Source of the DNA: Aquila chrysaetos chrysaetos | Taxonomy: Eukaryota; Chordata; Aves; Accipitriformes; Accipitridae | Assembly (NCBI RefSeq): GCF_900496995.4 | Contig: NC_044012.1 | Coordinates: 1,550,001 to 1,614,000, forward strand | Direction of reading: 5' to 3' | Length of the DNA: 64,000 nucleotides | Shown here: piece by piece, positions 53,456 through 64,000 of the stretch | Layout: each line of letters begins with the position of its first letter | How positions within the stretch are numbered: position 1 is the stretch's first letter | Made by a program: the position numbers and the translations under genes | Notes under the pieces: model-generated | Told to the model about the DNA's origin: nothing | Database searches by the model: none | What the model saw: the letters and a program-made list of their open reading frames with translations, nothing else

Positions 53456-56400
53456 GCCCCTGGAGCAGACAGACGGTTCCCACAACCCAGACGGGCTTCC
53501 ACAACTGGGCCTTGTCCAGATCCCACAGTGCAGGCAGTTCCTCCTACCCAGCCATGGGCAGGTCCCCCAAACAGATTTAGGCAGGAGGAGAAGAAACGCC
53601 TGGGAGGAGCAAGCAGGTTCCGGCAGGCACAGGAGAGAGGCTGCGGCCACCCGCCATCGCTGCGGAGGCATGGCTGGCAGGGAGACCTGGCACTAGGGAA
53701 GCAGGCGGTGCAAGAGTCTGGTGGTGTGAGTACACAACTAGCCCTGCTCCGGGATGTTTATCATTCTTAACGTCATGTCCCACATAATTGTAATGTCTGG
53801 GAAAAGAAGAGAGAAACAAACTCTGCAATCTTAGATTCGACGGAGAGCAAAGAGACCAGCTCCCTCCCTTTGCAGCTGTTGCTGAGGAAGACTCCCCTTC
53901 TGATAGCTCAAGGTATGAATTAGCTCTGGCAGAAAACAGCATTTAGTACCTGCAGCTGAGCTTGATGGATTAACAAGTATGCTCAGAAATAAAATGAGTG
54001 AGCAAATACACATACATTTATAGGTTTGCTCTGTCAGGCAGGTTAGCTGGCTCCTGTGATCTGTCTTCTGTGGAAAAGCTGTTACAATGTGTTTGACAAC
54101 TCACAGTAGCCAAGCTACAGCCGACTGATAGTTAGCATTTAAAATTGTTCTCTTGGTGCACGTGCGCGGTTCTAACAGTGGTGGAAACCCCGCCTCAAGC
54201 ATTACACCAGAGTGTGTCAAGGTTATGAGTAGTGTTAAGTTCCCTATGTACAGATATCACAAAGGTCATTGTATTTTAAGTCCCTGATCCTAAATCTTGT
54301 GTAATCTCTTCCCATTTTGCACTAGTCGTGCACAGCAGAGTGGGAGGGCTCCATGTCCTCTGCTGGGTATTTCTTTGGGGCGGGAAGGCATTTCAGAGCA
54401 AACATCACCTCCCTCCTGCCACAGTTACACCCTTCTTGCTCTACCGAAATGAATATTCTGCTCACCAGGCCTGCAGCTCTGATGTCTCCTGCCTGCTTCC
54501 TTTAATGTGCCTTCAAGAAATCATGTTTCTTTCTCCTCTCCTGTCTTGCTAACCAGGATGGTTTCTGCAGCTTTTTCTCCCTCCCTCCTGTCCGTGTTTC
54601 TCCCCTCAGGTGGCTCCAGGACAACTTTTAGGTATCATTGCTGTTGTTAGTTCTCCTAACTTACCTGTCCTAAAGTATCTTGGGCATTCTTGAATGGGAG
54701 GTTGCAGGGCTACATAAAATAATAATAAATAATTATCTCCCTTCCCAGCAGGTCTGAATTAGCATCCTCTTTCTAGAAGAGTCTCTTAGGATGTTAATTG
54801 TCATCTGCCCCCTGGGATGTGTCTAAGTAAACCTTCTACCAGCAAGGTCTATTAGCATGTTAATGTCCCCCTCACTCCTGGAAGTCTCTTTGTATCACTG
54901 GCTTAATCGTCAAACAGCTTAATTTACAGACACAAAATTAAACTGGTTGCAATTAATCCATATTGGCTGGTCATAGCTTGCAGTGTTGCAGTTGGGATGT
55001 GACAGCCGGCTGCGGAGACACCAGCAGCTCCTCTACCCCACAGATCCCACCCGGCATGGCCGGCCAGGCCGAGCTGCCCAGGGGGATGCTGTGTAGCCCA
55101 CATTGCTACCCACCTCCACTCCATGCTGGCCATGTGGGCTCTTCTCCTGGCATGCTCACTGTCTGTAAAGAGAGGGTCATCTGCACCCGCTGTGCCTGGG
55201 GAAGAATCTCTGTCCCTTGTCCTGGCCAAGACGGGAGGCTGTGAAACCCAAGGCTGGCCCTTTCGAGGCTGCAAGGAGCCCAGTTCTGACACAGACACAC
55301 ACAAAGTTAGAGGTGAGATGGGTGCTGCAGAGATGTGGTGGCCCTAAGTGACTAGGCTGGGGAAGGACAGCAGAAAAAGCTCCAGCTCAGCACAGAGCGC
55401 AAGCCCTCTGTTCCGTGCCAGCCCATGGATGACATCCTGCTTGGCCGGGTGGCTGCCACAGAGCCGAATGTCACGTCTTCACCCACCCTGCAGAGGGATC
55501 CATGGCGGGGGGTTATTTACACTCCAGCTGTATTTGGAGGAGGAAACTGGAATGCTGACTGATGGGGGAGGCTCCCACGGGATACAGGAACCACGGCAAA
55601 GTGTGCCAGGAACCAGGGGGCTGTGGGGCCCCCCAGTGCCCCCAACCACTGCAGGGTACCAGAACCATGCACATCCCTACCTCTGCTTCACTCAAGGCAC
55701 GTCAGACCATGCTTCCATCCATTTTCTGATTAGGCCTGATCTATTTTTAAAGAGTTGCATCATTTAAACAGAATTACAGCCTGATTAGAAGTGAAGCGGT
55801 GCAGTTTGCTTAGACAGGACTTTACCGACTTCTGCCAGGCTGACCTGAGAGCCAAATGGGTTTCATTATGCCTGCCTTACAGCTTCGCTCCAGCTTCAGT
55901 GAAGACAAACTTGCACCCATTTAACGATGGAGGGCAATGAAAGCTGAGTGGGTCCAAACTCCAGCACAGAAGACTACCCAGCTGAGTCTGGGTGGGCTCA
56001 CTGACTGAAACAAGCAGCATTTCAGGTCTGTAGGGCAGCTGGGCTCTCGCTGCGATGCTCCCAGCCAGAAGATGTAAGCCTCAATGTGACAAAACTGTAC
56101 TGAACTATGAGGACTAGTTATTTACAGATGCACCATATAGCTGGAGTTGACGTGATTCCTATTCCTCCTTTCACGCTGTGCCTCAAAGGCAACCGGATGA
56201 TGAAGCACCAGGAAGGAGGGCTGGGGGTCCTTGCCTCGCTGGTGCCAACATGAAGTGACGCCAGAAAGGAGAGTCAAGAGGTTTTGCCCTACGTGCAGCC
56301 AGCAACCGCCATGGCTGCACTGCGACTTTTGCGTGGGTGGCTCAGGCTGCGCTGCGTACGCGGAAGCGAGTGCTGTCCTCTCTGTGTGTGCGAGAGATGA

Positions 56401-59400
56401 CCTTGGGAAAGGTGGCCTCAGTCACTGCCCTTGGACTGGCAATATGCTCCTTTGGGAGTAAGCCAATATTCTGAGAAGACAGATATAACCTGATCCAGGC
56501 TTGGCCTCGCTGGGATGTGCTCCAGCCATGACATCACTCAGTAATGCCACGTGTATTTACTACTGGGGAAAGGTGCTGGATTGGAGTCCGAAATCCCTGG
56601 TTTATCTCCTGAGCAGGTTAGGAACAGGAAAGCAGCATTAGCAGCCCCATCTTGTATTTTTCAGGACAAGAGAAATCAGTTTCCACAGCCAACACAGCCC
56701 TCAGCTCTGCTGTGTCTGAGAACTCGCATCTCCTGTTTTCATGCTCCCTGTAAGACAGGCTTGCCACCCTTGCTTTTGCCCCCTGAGTCTCAGGAAGCTC
56801 CTTGCAGGGTGCCACCAGTCCCCCCCCCAGCTTTGCTCAGACTCATTTCAACACGGCACTCTGCAAACTGAGTGAATGGATACCTGGAGTCAGGTGGCCA
56901 CCGCGCCACCAACAGACTTCACATCAATAATGAATCAAAGGATTAAATGTAGAGCTGAAGCTGCTAGAAGGTAAATTCAGACTTCTATTTAAAAGTTGAA
57001 AAATTGCTCTGTTAGCCACCCAGCAGTGTAAGCCACGACTTCTCTGTGGCAGGACAAAAATGCACAGCTTGGCGCTGGCTAGGAGGCCCCAGAGCATTCC
57101 AGCACCCTTCAGCAGTGTGCATCTCTGTCACGTACCAGATTTTTTTTTTTTTCAGATGACTTCTTTGCAGATGACAAGTCAAGGTCAAGGGATAGATGCT
57201 CCCCTTCAGCATAGCAAGGCCAAGTATCGAGGAAAGCCTTAGGCTCAGGAACAAAGGACATGCTTAAAAGACCACACATCTGTCCCTCAAGCACAGTGAA
57301 ACTCCTCACCAGGGAAAGATCTGTTCAGCAGATAGCCTTTTTATATGAGCCAGTCCAAAACCATCACACCTATTCCTCCAGGAACAGCTTGGGATCACTG
57401 CAAGTTCCAGTGCTTCCTGCTGCCATTACCAGACCCACTTCCCAACCTGCTCCTGTGCAGAGGGCAGCATGGCACTTAAACGGGTCCTCCCCGGCGGCAA
57501 GGAGGGCACCCCAGCCCCACAGTGAGGCAGCTGATGGGCTTAAAGCATAACTGGGACACAGTACCAGGGTACAAACTTTTATCTTTGAGTCACCTCTAAA
57601 GACCGGGGAGTTTAAGATAGGTAGGTGACAGATGGCTATAGGCAGGGGATCACAGGGAATCAGCCATACAGCAGCAGCGGCTGAACCGTCTGCTAGTCAC
57701 AGCTTACGAATCGCTAGAAAAGCAAAGTAAATGCAGGCAAGAAGGAGCAATGCTGTGACAGAGTGACATGGGTACCTCTCAGCTTAGCTTGCAGGGGTAG
57801 AGCGGGAAGAAGGAAATAGCTTGTTTGTGACTCAAAGGCCATGAATGAGCAGATTGCTCCACAGGAGTACGCTCCCTGGAGAGCTGCTGAAGCGTGCAGA
57901 GCTCAGGAGAAGCCCAGGAATCCATCTGCGTAGGGGAGGTGGCTGAAGTCATCTCCAAACCCTGCAGACTGGGGGAGGTCAGTAAGCTCCGGGCGAGCAA
58001 CTGTCACTCCACACCCCTGAAATCCGTAAGCAGACTAGGAACCTAAAGCCTGTCATTAGGAATCATAAAAACAGTAATTAGAACAGGACGGTCATGAGTT
58101 CACGCCTAGAACATCAATACGAGGCATTTACCCAGCAGCAGGGGACCACTACCATCGGAAAGCATCCTTCTCTTAGGGATGCAAGAGGCCTAAAGCTCTG
58201 TGGACTTACTATTCACATAGGCATAAGGTCCTGCAGGGAACTATGTAAATAAACTTACTATCCACAAGAGCAGCTCAAAGCTTTCAGGGGTCAAAAAATA
58301 CTGCTGCCTGTGCAGGCCAAGGGCATGGTGTAGCACAGGAGCTAAATCAGCTCCTGGTTTGCCGGCTCTGCCTGTCCTGGGCCCCAGTGTGCAGTCCTGG
58401 TGCTTTGCTGGGAGTCAGCTGATTACACAGTGGGCTGCATTGAGTTAAACCCTCAGAAGAATGCTGATTTTGGTACAAGTGAGGTGTTGCATTAGTTTAG
58501 CATTATTATTTAATCGCATCTCATAGAGCTGTGAGCAACCACCTCATTGTAAGGCACGTGAAAGCCCAGTTTTTTATTTCTTAATGGTATCACAGGCTGA
58601 AGGGCTTGTTTTAAGTTGGAGTTGTCCTTTAACAACAACAACAACAATAAAAACCAAAACCAAGGATGGCTTGAAAGTAGTTTTATTTAAGAAAAACAAG
58701 ATTGTGTGCAGAGTTAGGGAGATTGCTGCTGCAGTACCAAGAGCATCAGCTGTACTCCTTGCTGGCTTTCCAAATGGCTGCCTTTCTAAATGGCTGCCTT
58801 GTTTGCCAAAACCATCTCTTTTCAAAATGTTAATAGATGACATTAATTAAAACATGAGCCAGGCTTAAAGTAAAGGTCTTCTAATCAAAGTTCTTCTAAA
58901 GTTTCATTCTCCTGGCCTCTGATGTTGGCACTTGACTGGTGGCAGAGGATTTACCCTGATGTGTGACTGTAGTAGTCATAAATCACACATTGTCTATTCT
59001 ATTAAAAATAGATTCCCATCTTTACATCCTGATAGGAGCTGAATCAGCAGAGAACTGCACCCACATTAACACAGACCAGGTATTTTTGACCTTATGGTTG
59101 ACATAATGGTTCCTTCCATCACGAGACAGTTGCTATAGAGCTGCAAGGCAGCTCAGCTGAAGTAGTGGGATGAATATGGTTCCCCCATAGGTTGCAAAAG
59201 CAGGTGAGCGGCTGACACAGATGCCAGCTCCAGAGTTAGACAGAAAGAGTAACAGAGCAAGGACCAAAGGGTCACAGAGCTCTTTTCCCCAAAGTCAGTG
59301 TCCTTTTAGTTTGCTGTGACAGACAGAAATAGGCCTGAAAGCACATTCCCCAAGTGGCCTAATTTCTCTGCCCTCATGCAATGTTCTCTTTCCTCCTCAG

Positions 59401-61300
59401 CACCAGAATATTTGTTTTATTTTAGGATTTGAGAGCTCACAGCCTTTAGTGAAGGATAAAGGTACTCAACAATTAATGATAGTTTATTGTTTTCTTTTCC
59501 TCTTAAGTATTGCAATTAAGTTGTGAGGAGCAAAAGCCATCCCAGGGTAACAAAACCAAGCAGGTTAAACATCCTCATCACAGAAGTCTCACCCAGAAAA
59601 ACAGCAAAACAACCCCCAGCTGAAATCATCTCCCCCCACCCCCACTGTTAGCTTTCTTTCACCAAGTGCTTTTAATGTCCCTCCCTGAAATAGGTTGATA
59701 GTCCACGCTATTGTGTTCAAATAGGAAAAAGGTCAGGATGACACAGAAAGGAATTAACTTCCTCTCCAGCACTGGATCCGTGACCTGGATGACATTCAAG
59801 GCTGACAAGGAAGCAGGTACAGCCAACTATATTTAGGAAATGAAAAAACATATTTCCCCCTCTCATCTACTCACTCAGAGGCACCAGAGGGGCAAACACA
59901 TATCTGCACTGTTTTCAGTGAAGTATGACAAGAAGCTTAATGGAAGGGAGGACAAAAAACCCCACCAACAACCTTTCTTTTGACTGGTTTAGTAGGTCTT
60001 ATGAAGGAGAAAGATGGGTAGAGATAAAAAGACTAAGCCTAAGTAGAACACAGGACCAGCTTAACAGGCTCAGAATAAATCTCTCTCATGCTGTTATTTA
60101 ACAGTGAAGTTGGACACGTGCTCCTGAGCCGCTCCTTCATCATTACTGAGCCCAGCAAAGAGATTTTTCTTCCTGGGGGACTACTGGCATCCTCAGCACA
60201 TGAGAACAATCCTTAAGGCTGCCAAATGTGCGACTTGAAGTGGAACTGCAAATGCCAAAAAAGCAATCACAGTTACGGGCCGCACTCCTGGAAGAGGGGG
60301 TGGTGTGTTAAAAAAACCAGAACAATTACTGATGAGGTCACCAGTAGAGCTGCTGGCTCAAGGGTTCCCCATCCTCAGCAACCAAAACAAACTGCAGTGA
60401 CGCAGCTGTGCAGGCAGCTGCCACCCACACCAGGGCACCTCGGCCACCCGGTCTGGGCAGGGAGCTGCGCACGCGTCCCCACTTTGTACTTGCTGCGAAG
60501 ATCTGCTCTGTAAACAAGATTCTTCCCCAGGGGATCCCACAGGTTTTGTTCTACCTTGATGACACGAAGGGGCTCTGGCACTAGATGTGTGGTATGAAAT
60601 AGACACGCAACAAGCATTCCTATTCTGCAGAAGGGTTGTACTGAGCTCAGGCATGGGGAGCTGTGTTCGAGTAACAGGATGGACCAGCACTTTTGGAGTT
60701 ACCTTGGTGCTGGAGAGCACAAATGTAACACAGCGACTGTCAGGAGGAGATCCTGCAGCCTTGCCAGGGCTCGAGGCACCCAGGGAGGAGGACAGGCACC
60801 AGCAGCACTGTCTTGAATACAGGAACCGAGCCTCACGGGGCTGCTTGCCTGGGCAGCACACTCAAGCACACCCGCACTTACTTCTGCCGCTTCCGCAAGC
60901 CCAGCAGGACAAAGGCGGGAGGCTCATCCAGCAAGAACGACCATCCTTGTTCAGAGAGGCAAGGGTTTGGCTGTTTAGAAGAGACCCTGTAAATAAAACC
61001 AGCACAAAAGCCTCTCGTATTATGCAATCAGCACTTGAATGGATCATAGGAAAAAAACCCACCAAACCAAAACCCAGGCACAACCAACACAGCCCGGTCG
61101 GGAGCAAGTGAGCCCTCCCAGGGCCAAGAGGGAGCATGGCCCGTTTTGATGTGCCGGGGAGATCACTGGGGCCTGGTGGAGAAGCCACGCTTGGCAGCCT
61201 TTCCCTAGGGATGGCAGGAAAGCTGAGCTAGTCCCTGCACCACAGCTGGCCCCCGGCACCCCCAGCTCCAACCAGGGCATTTGGGGGGGTACACCAGTCT
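53456..61300. other. Intergenic, between divergent SPG7 and ANKRD11 promoters
   Basis: About 8 kb with no gene I can support. Open frames are short and lack family motifs. Small features are an AAT-rich stretch near 54,715-54,735, a T11 run at 57,141, and an (AAC)n run at 58,632-58,647. No CR1 tail was noticed. The matching human interval between SPG7 and ANKRD11 also lacks a conserved coding gene, as far as I know. Confidence 0.6.
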
Positions 61301-62266
61301 AGAACTTCACCTGCGTGATCCCTCCTTCTTCATCTGCTGCGGCAGCTGCGCAGGAACAACGCCTTACATAAATAACTTCCAAGAGGAGTTCCTCATTAAC
61401 ACGGCCTCTCCTGAAAGCAAAAACAAACCTTTAGCACCCAGAACGTTTAATGAGAACCTCGGGAAGGAGTTCAGCCCCAAAACACAAAGCGGTTTGCAGC
61501 GCGGCATCTCTTCCGAGCGCGGTCGCAGCAGGCGAAGGTGGAATGAAAATGGCGAATGAATGCCCGGTGTCTCGGGAGGAAGAAGTGCAATAGCGTGTGA
61601 CCCCCCCGCCGCCGCCCCGGCAGCGGGAACAAACGCCCACCCAGCACCCACCAAGGTGGCGTTTCGCCCCTCAGCGCCTCACCCCACCAACACCCGGGGC
61701 GCCGAACGCCCCCCCACTCCCTCCGCCATCACGGAGAACCGGGGGGGTGGGGGGTCCTTGTTCGCTGTGTCTGGCTCAAAGACGGGGCAGCCCCCGCAGC
61801 GGGTGAGCACAACCGCTCCGTCCCTCAACGCGCCCCACACGTACCTCCGGGGGCCGCGGGGACCGGGGCCGCTCCGCCCCGGTGCCCGGTGCTACAGGCG
61901 CAGGCCCCACCCCGGAAACGCCGCCACGCTCACGACCTCTGGAGAACCCGCCAATAAACCGCCGCGCCGCCGGGATACGCCGGCCAATGGCGACCGCCTC
62001 CCCTCTCGGCCCCGCCTCCCCGCTCCCGTCAGCCCTCGCGCGCGGCGAGGGAGGGGAAAATGCGTCTCCGCAACACCCCCCCGCCGCCTCTCCCCTTACC
62101 GGCGGCGGCGCGCTGACGTCACGGCGGCGCGTACCCCTCGTTCCAACCAATGGGGCGAGCCGACGCGGCGGGCCAATGAACGGCAACGTCTCAGCGGTGG
62201 CCGATCGATCGGGCGGGCGGGCGGTAGCGCTGCGAGCCGAAGGCCGAGGCCGAGCGCGGCGGGGCC

Positions 62267-62320
62267 ATGGAGCGCGCGGCCGGGAGGCGCCGCCGCCACT
62301 GCCCGCGCCCCCTCCGCTAG
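62267..62320 (+). CDS. Upstream ORF 1 in the ANKRD11 leader, 17 codons
   Basis: MERAAGRRRRHCPRPLR then TAG, in a GGGGCCATGG context that fits Kozak well. It lies in the putative first exon. Translation is inferred from context only. Confidence 0.4.
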   Translation: MERAAGRRRRHCPRPLR

Positions 62321-62423
62321 TCCCGCTCCGCCGCCCCCCCCTCCGCCGCGACCACCGCCACCAGCAGCAGCCCCTTCCCCCCCTTCCCCTTCCTCCCTCC
62401 CTCTCCCCCCCGCCGCCTCCTCT

Positions 62424-62477
62424 ATGCGGCGGAGCCGCAGGCCTCGCTCCCCCGCGAGGCTGCCTTCGGCCCGCTGA
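62424..62477 (+). CDS. Upstream ORF 2 in the ANKRD11 leader, 17 codons
   Basis: MRRSRRPRSPARLPSAR then TGA, ending 13 nt before the exon 1 donor. It is Arg-rich like uORF 1. The start context (TCTATGC) is weak. Confidence 0.3.
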   Translation: MRRSRRPRSPARLPSAR

Positions 62478-62636
62478 GCCCGGAGCGCCGGTAAGGGGCG
62501 GGGGGGTGCGTGAGGGTAGAGGGGCTGAGAGAGGGGGTACCGGGAGTGGAGGGGGGGTGTGCGGGGGGAGAGGGCAGTACGGGGTCGGGTTGAGGGGAGA
62601 AAGCGACTTACCGGGGTTGAGAAGAGGATGTACGGG

Positions 62637-62927
62637 TTTTTTTTTTGGGGGGGGGGGGGAGAGGGGAGAACCGTGTGTGTGTGGGGTCGCTGGAAGGGGA
62701 GAGGTGGTGGGGGGCAGGGGGTGGAGGGGGCTGGCTGAGGTGAGGAGGGTTTGGGGGGGGGGGGGGGAAGCTGCAGAGAGAGCTCGGGGCTGGTGAATAT
62801 TTAGGGGTGCGGGGGCTTGTGGGGTGCACTGCGGAGTGGGAGGAACGCGGGGGTCTGGGTCGAGGCCGCGGAGTGGCTCGCCCCCCCCCCCCCCCCCGGT
62901 TCTGGGTTTTTTTTGGGGGGGGGGGGG
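62637..62927. repeat. T-run/G-run modules in ANKRD11 intron 1
   Basis: T10G13 at 62637-62659, T3G15 at 62750-62767, and C17 at 62881-62897 followed by T8G13 at 62907-62927. The C and G runs of the last module can fold back on each other, and the G runs suit quadruplex formation. Run lengths may be unreliable in the assembly. Confidence 0.8.
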
Positions 62928-63910
62928 CACACGGCATCGTGCAGAGATGCGGCGGGGGAGGCGGGAGGGGAGCACGCATTTTGGGGTGAGCGCTGCGCTG
63001 GGAGGAACAATACCAAAAGTTGTCTGAAATGGTAATTTCCGTTTCCCATTTCATCATCCCCGGGTAGGCGTTAGCCCTGCGTGTGTGTGCGCAGAGGATG
63101 GAGCTAAACCGAGCTGCTGCCAGCCAGCCTGGCTGATCCGCTCTTATTTATTTATTTTCTAGTTTAATCTTTAAATTGGTTGGTATTTTTCTCCTCGGAG
63201 AAGCCTTTGTGTGCCGTGGAGGGGCTGCTCGACACCTTTGCCCCTTAGCAAAGGAGGGGGGGGGTGAAGAGGAAGGGAAGGAAAAAAAAAAAAAAGAATC
63301 CCAACCCAAAACAGCTGCACTTCTGCAGTCCAGAATTAACCTCCCCCAGTCCGGTAGATTGATTGCATGTTTAGAAAGGCAAATCGCCGCTCTTCCCCCA
63401 CCCCTTGCCTCGAAAGGAGCCGGGATGAGCTGAGCCCTTGATGCCCTCTGCCCTTTCCCAGAGGGAGCAGCTGTCCTGCGAGGGGGGTGTGCGTGCGGGT
63501 TGAAAATCGGCCTCTTCATTGAGGCACAAGAGTCGGTGTGTGTACGGATTGGCTTCTACTCTTAAGCTTGGAGATCTGTTTTGATATCCAGTTGCAGGAA
63601 AGGGTTCCTCCCCCCTCCTGGTTTTGTACACAAAGTACTCTCTTACCACTGGGGACATGGCCCTATAGGCAAAGAACACATTCCAGGCAGCTCTTGAAGC
63701 AAAATTCCCTCCTGAGATGGCTTCTGAAATTGGGTATAGAACATTTTTTTTTTTTTTTTTCCCCCTGTGTAGGCAAAGATATTTAGCTGAAAACATCTTG
63801 TGAATGTAATGCTTTGTAGTGGCTGTGTGCTTTACTGAAACGCTGAAATTTGTCTAAATTTAAGGAACTTGGAGTTAAATGTATTTTTCCTTTTTTTCTG
63901 GTTTGTGCAG

Positions 63911-64000
63911 AAAATGGAACGTTTTTATATAATCACTCCAATTATTTCCTTTTTCTGGGGGAAGAAAACACTCTGTGGAGTCATGGAGAGGGAAAAGGAG
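63911..64000 (+). other. Possible ANKRD11 exon 2 (5' UTR), cut by window end
   Basis: A strong acceptor, a T-rich tract followed by TTTGTGCAG at 63902-63910, is followed by AAAATGGAACG. No donor is seen before the window ends. An intron of 1.4 kb would be short for ANKRD11, so this could be an alternative leader exon or a chance match. Confidence 0.25.

Larger units (their letters stand above)
61900..62490 (+). promoter_or_regulatory. ANKRD11: ANKRD11 CpG-island promoter and non-coding first exon
   Basis: A dense CpG island with CCAAT boxes near 61,950, 61,983, 62,147 and 62,173 and a full palindromic CRE, TGACGTCA, at 62114-62121. The probable first exon starts around 62,200-62,250 and ends at a strong donor, GCGCCG/GTAAGG, at 62490/62491. 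The name rests on synteny: in human, ANKRD11 is the divergent head-to-head neighbour of SPG7 and has non-coding 5' exons. ANKRD11 is an ankyrin-repeat chromatin co-regulator; none of its coding sequence falls in the window. Confidence 0.65.

Noticed and set aside
52825-53580. 251-codon plus-strand open frame at the SPG7 promoter
   Set aside because: CpG-island and repeat sequence with no recognisable domain.
61560-62477. 305-codon plus-strand open frame across the ANKRD11 promoter
   Set aside because: It spans promoter elements and is Pro/Arg-rich from GC bias; no start upstream of the CCAAT/CRE cluster is credible.

Overview
This 64 kb window is host nuclear DNA from a vertebrate, very probably a bird. 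It has GC-rich compact genes with GT-AG introns, CpG-island promoters, and two CR1 LINE tails ending in the avian ATTCTATG octamer. The genes match the human 16q24.3 / mouse chr8 block ANKRD11-SPG7-RPL13-CPNE7, here mostly on the minus strand. No microbial operon, CRISPR array or viral gene was seen.

Layout, left to right. (1) 1-985: the last three coding exons of a cytosolic sulfotransferase on the plus strand, best called SULT5A1-like from exon sizes and position. (2) 986-3210: a GC-rich gap between tail-to-tail genes, holding two isolated TATA-like elements and a 0.5 kb minisatellite. (3) 3210-9464: CPNE7 (copine-7), minus strand, 15 coding exons, with a C-run that decides its C-terminus. 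(4) 9465-12495: an intergenic stretch upstream of CPNE7 with two AT-rich islands that look like conserved enhancers, one holding a perfect CArG box. (5) 12495-17728: RPL13, minus strand, complete, with a C/D snoRNA (SNORD68) in its second intron. (6) 17.7-19.2 kb: a short gap. (7) 19.2-52.9 kb: SPG7 (paraplegin), minus strand, 17 coding exons giving 783 residues. Its introns carry a probable solo LTR, two CR1 tails, and simple repeats. (8) 53-61.3 kb: a gap with no gene I can support. (9) 61.3-64 kb: a CpG-island promoter and non-coding first exon on the plus strand, in the position and orientation of ANKRD11, with two 17-codon upstream ORFs and a possible second exon at the window edge.

The genes are not one pathway. 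RPL13 is a 60S ribosomal protein, and the snoRNA in its intron guides 18S rRNA methylation, so both serve ribosome production. SPG7 is a subunit of the mitochondrial m-AAA protease. CPNE7 is a calcium-dependent phospholipid-binding protein. The sulfotransferase uses PAPS in the cytosol. ANKRD11 is a chromatin co-regulator.

I found no plainly new biological system. The best leads are the candidate regulatory islands around CPNE7, the extra 18S complementarity in SNORD68, the paired uORFs in the ANKRD11 leader, the opposite-strand YY1 motifs at two promoters, and the CPNE7 C-terminal frame question.
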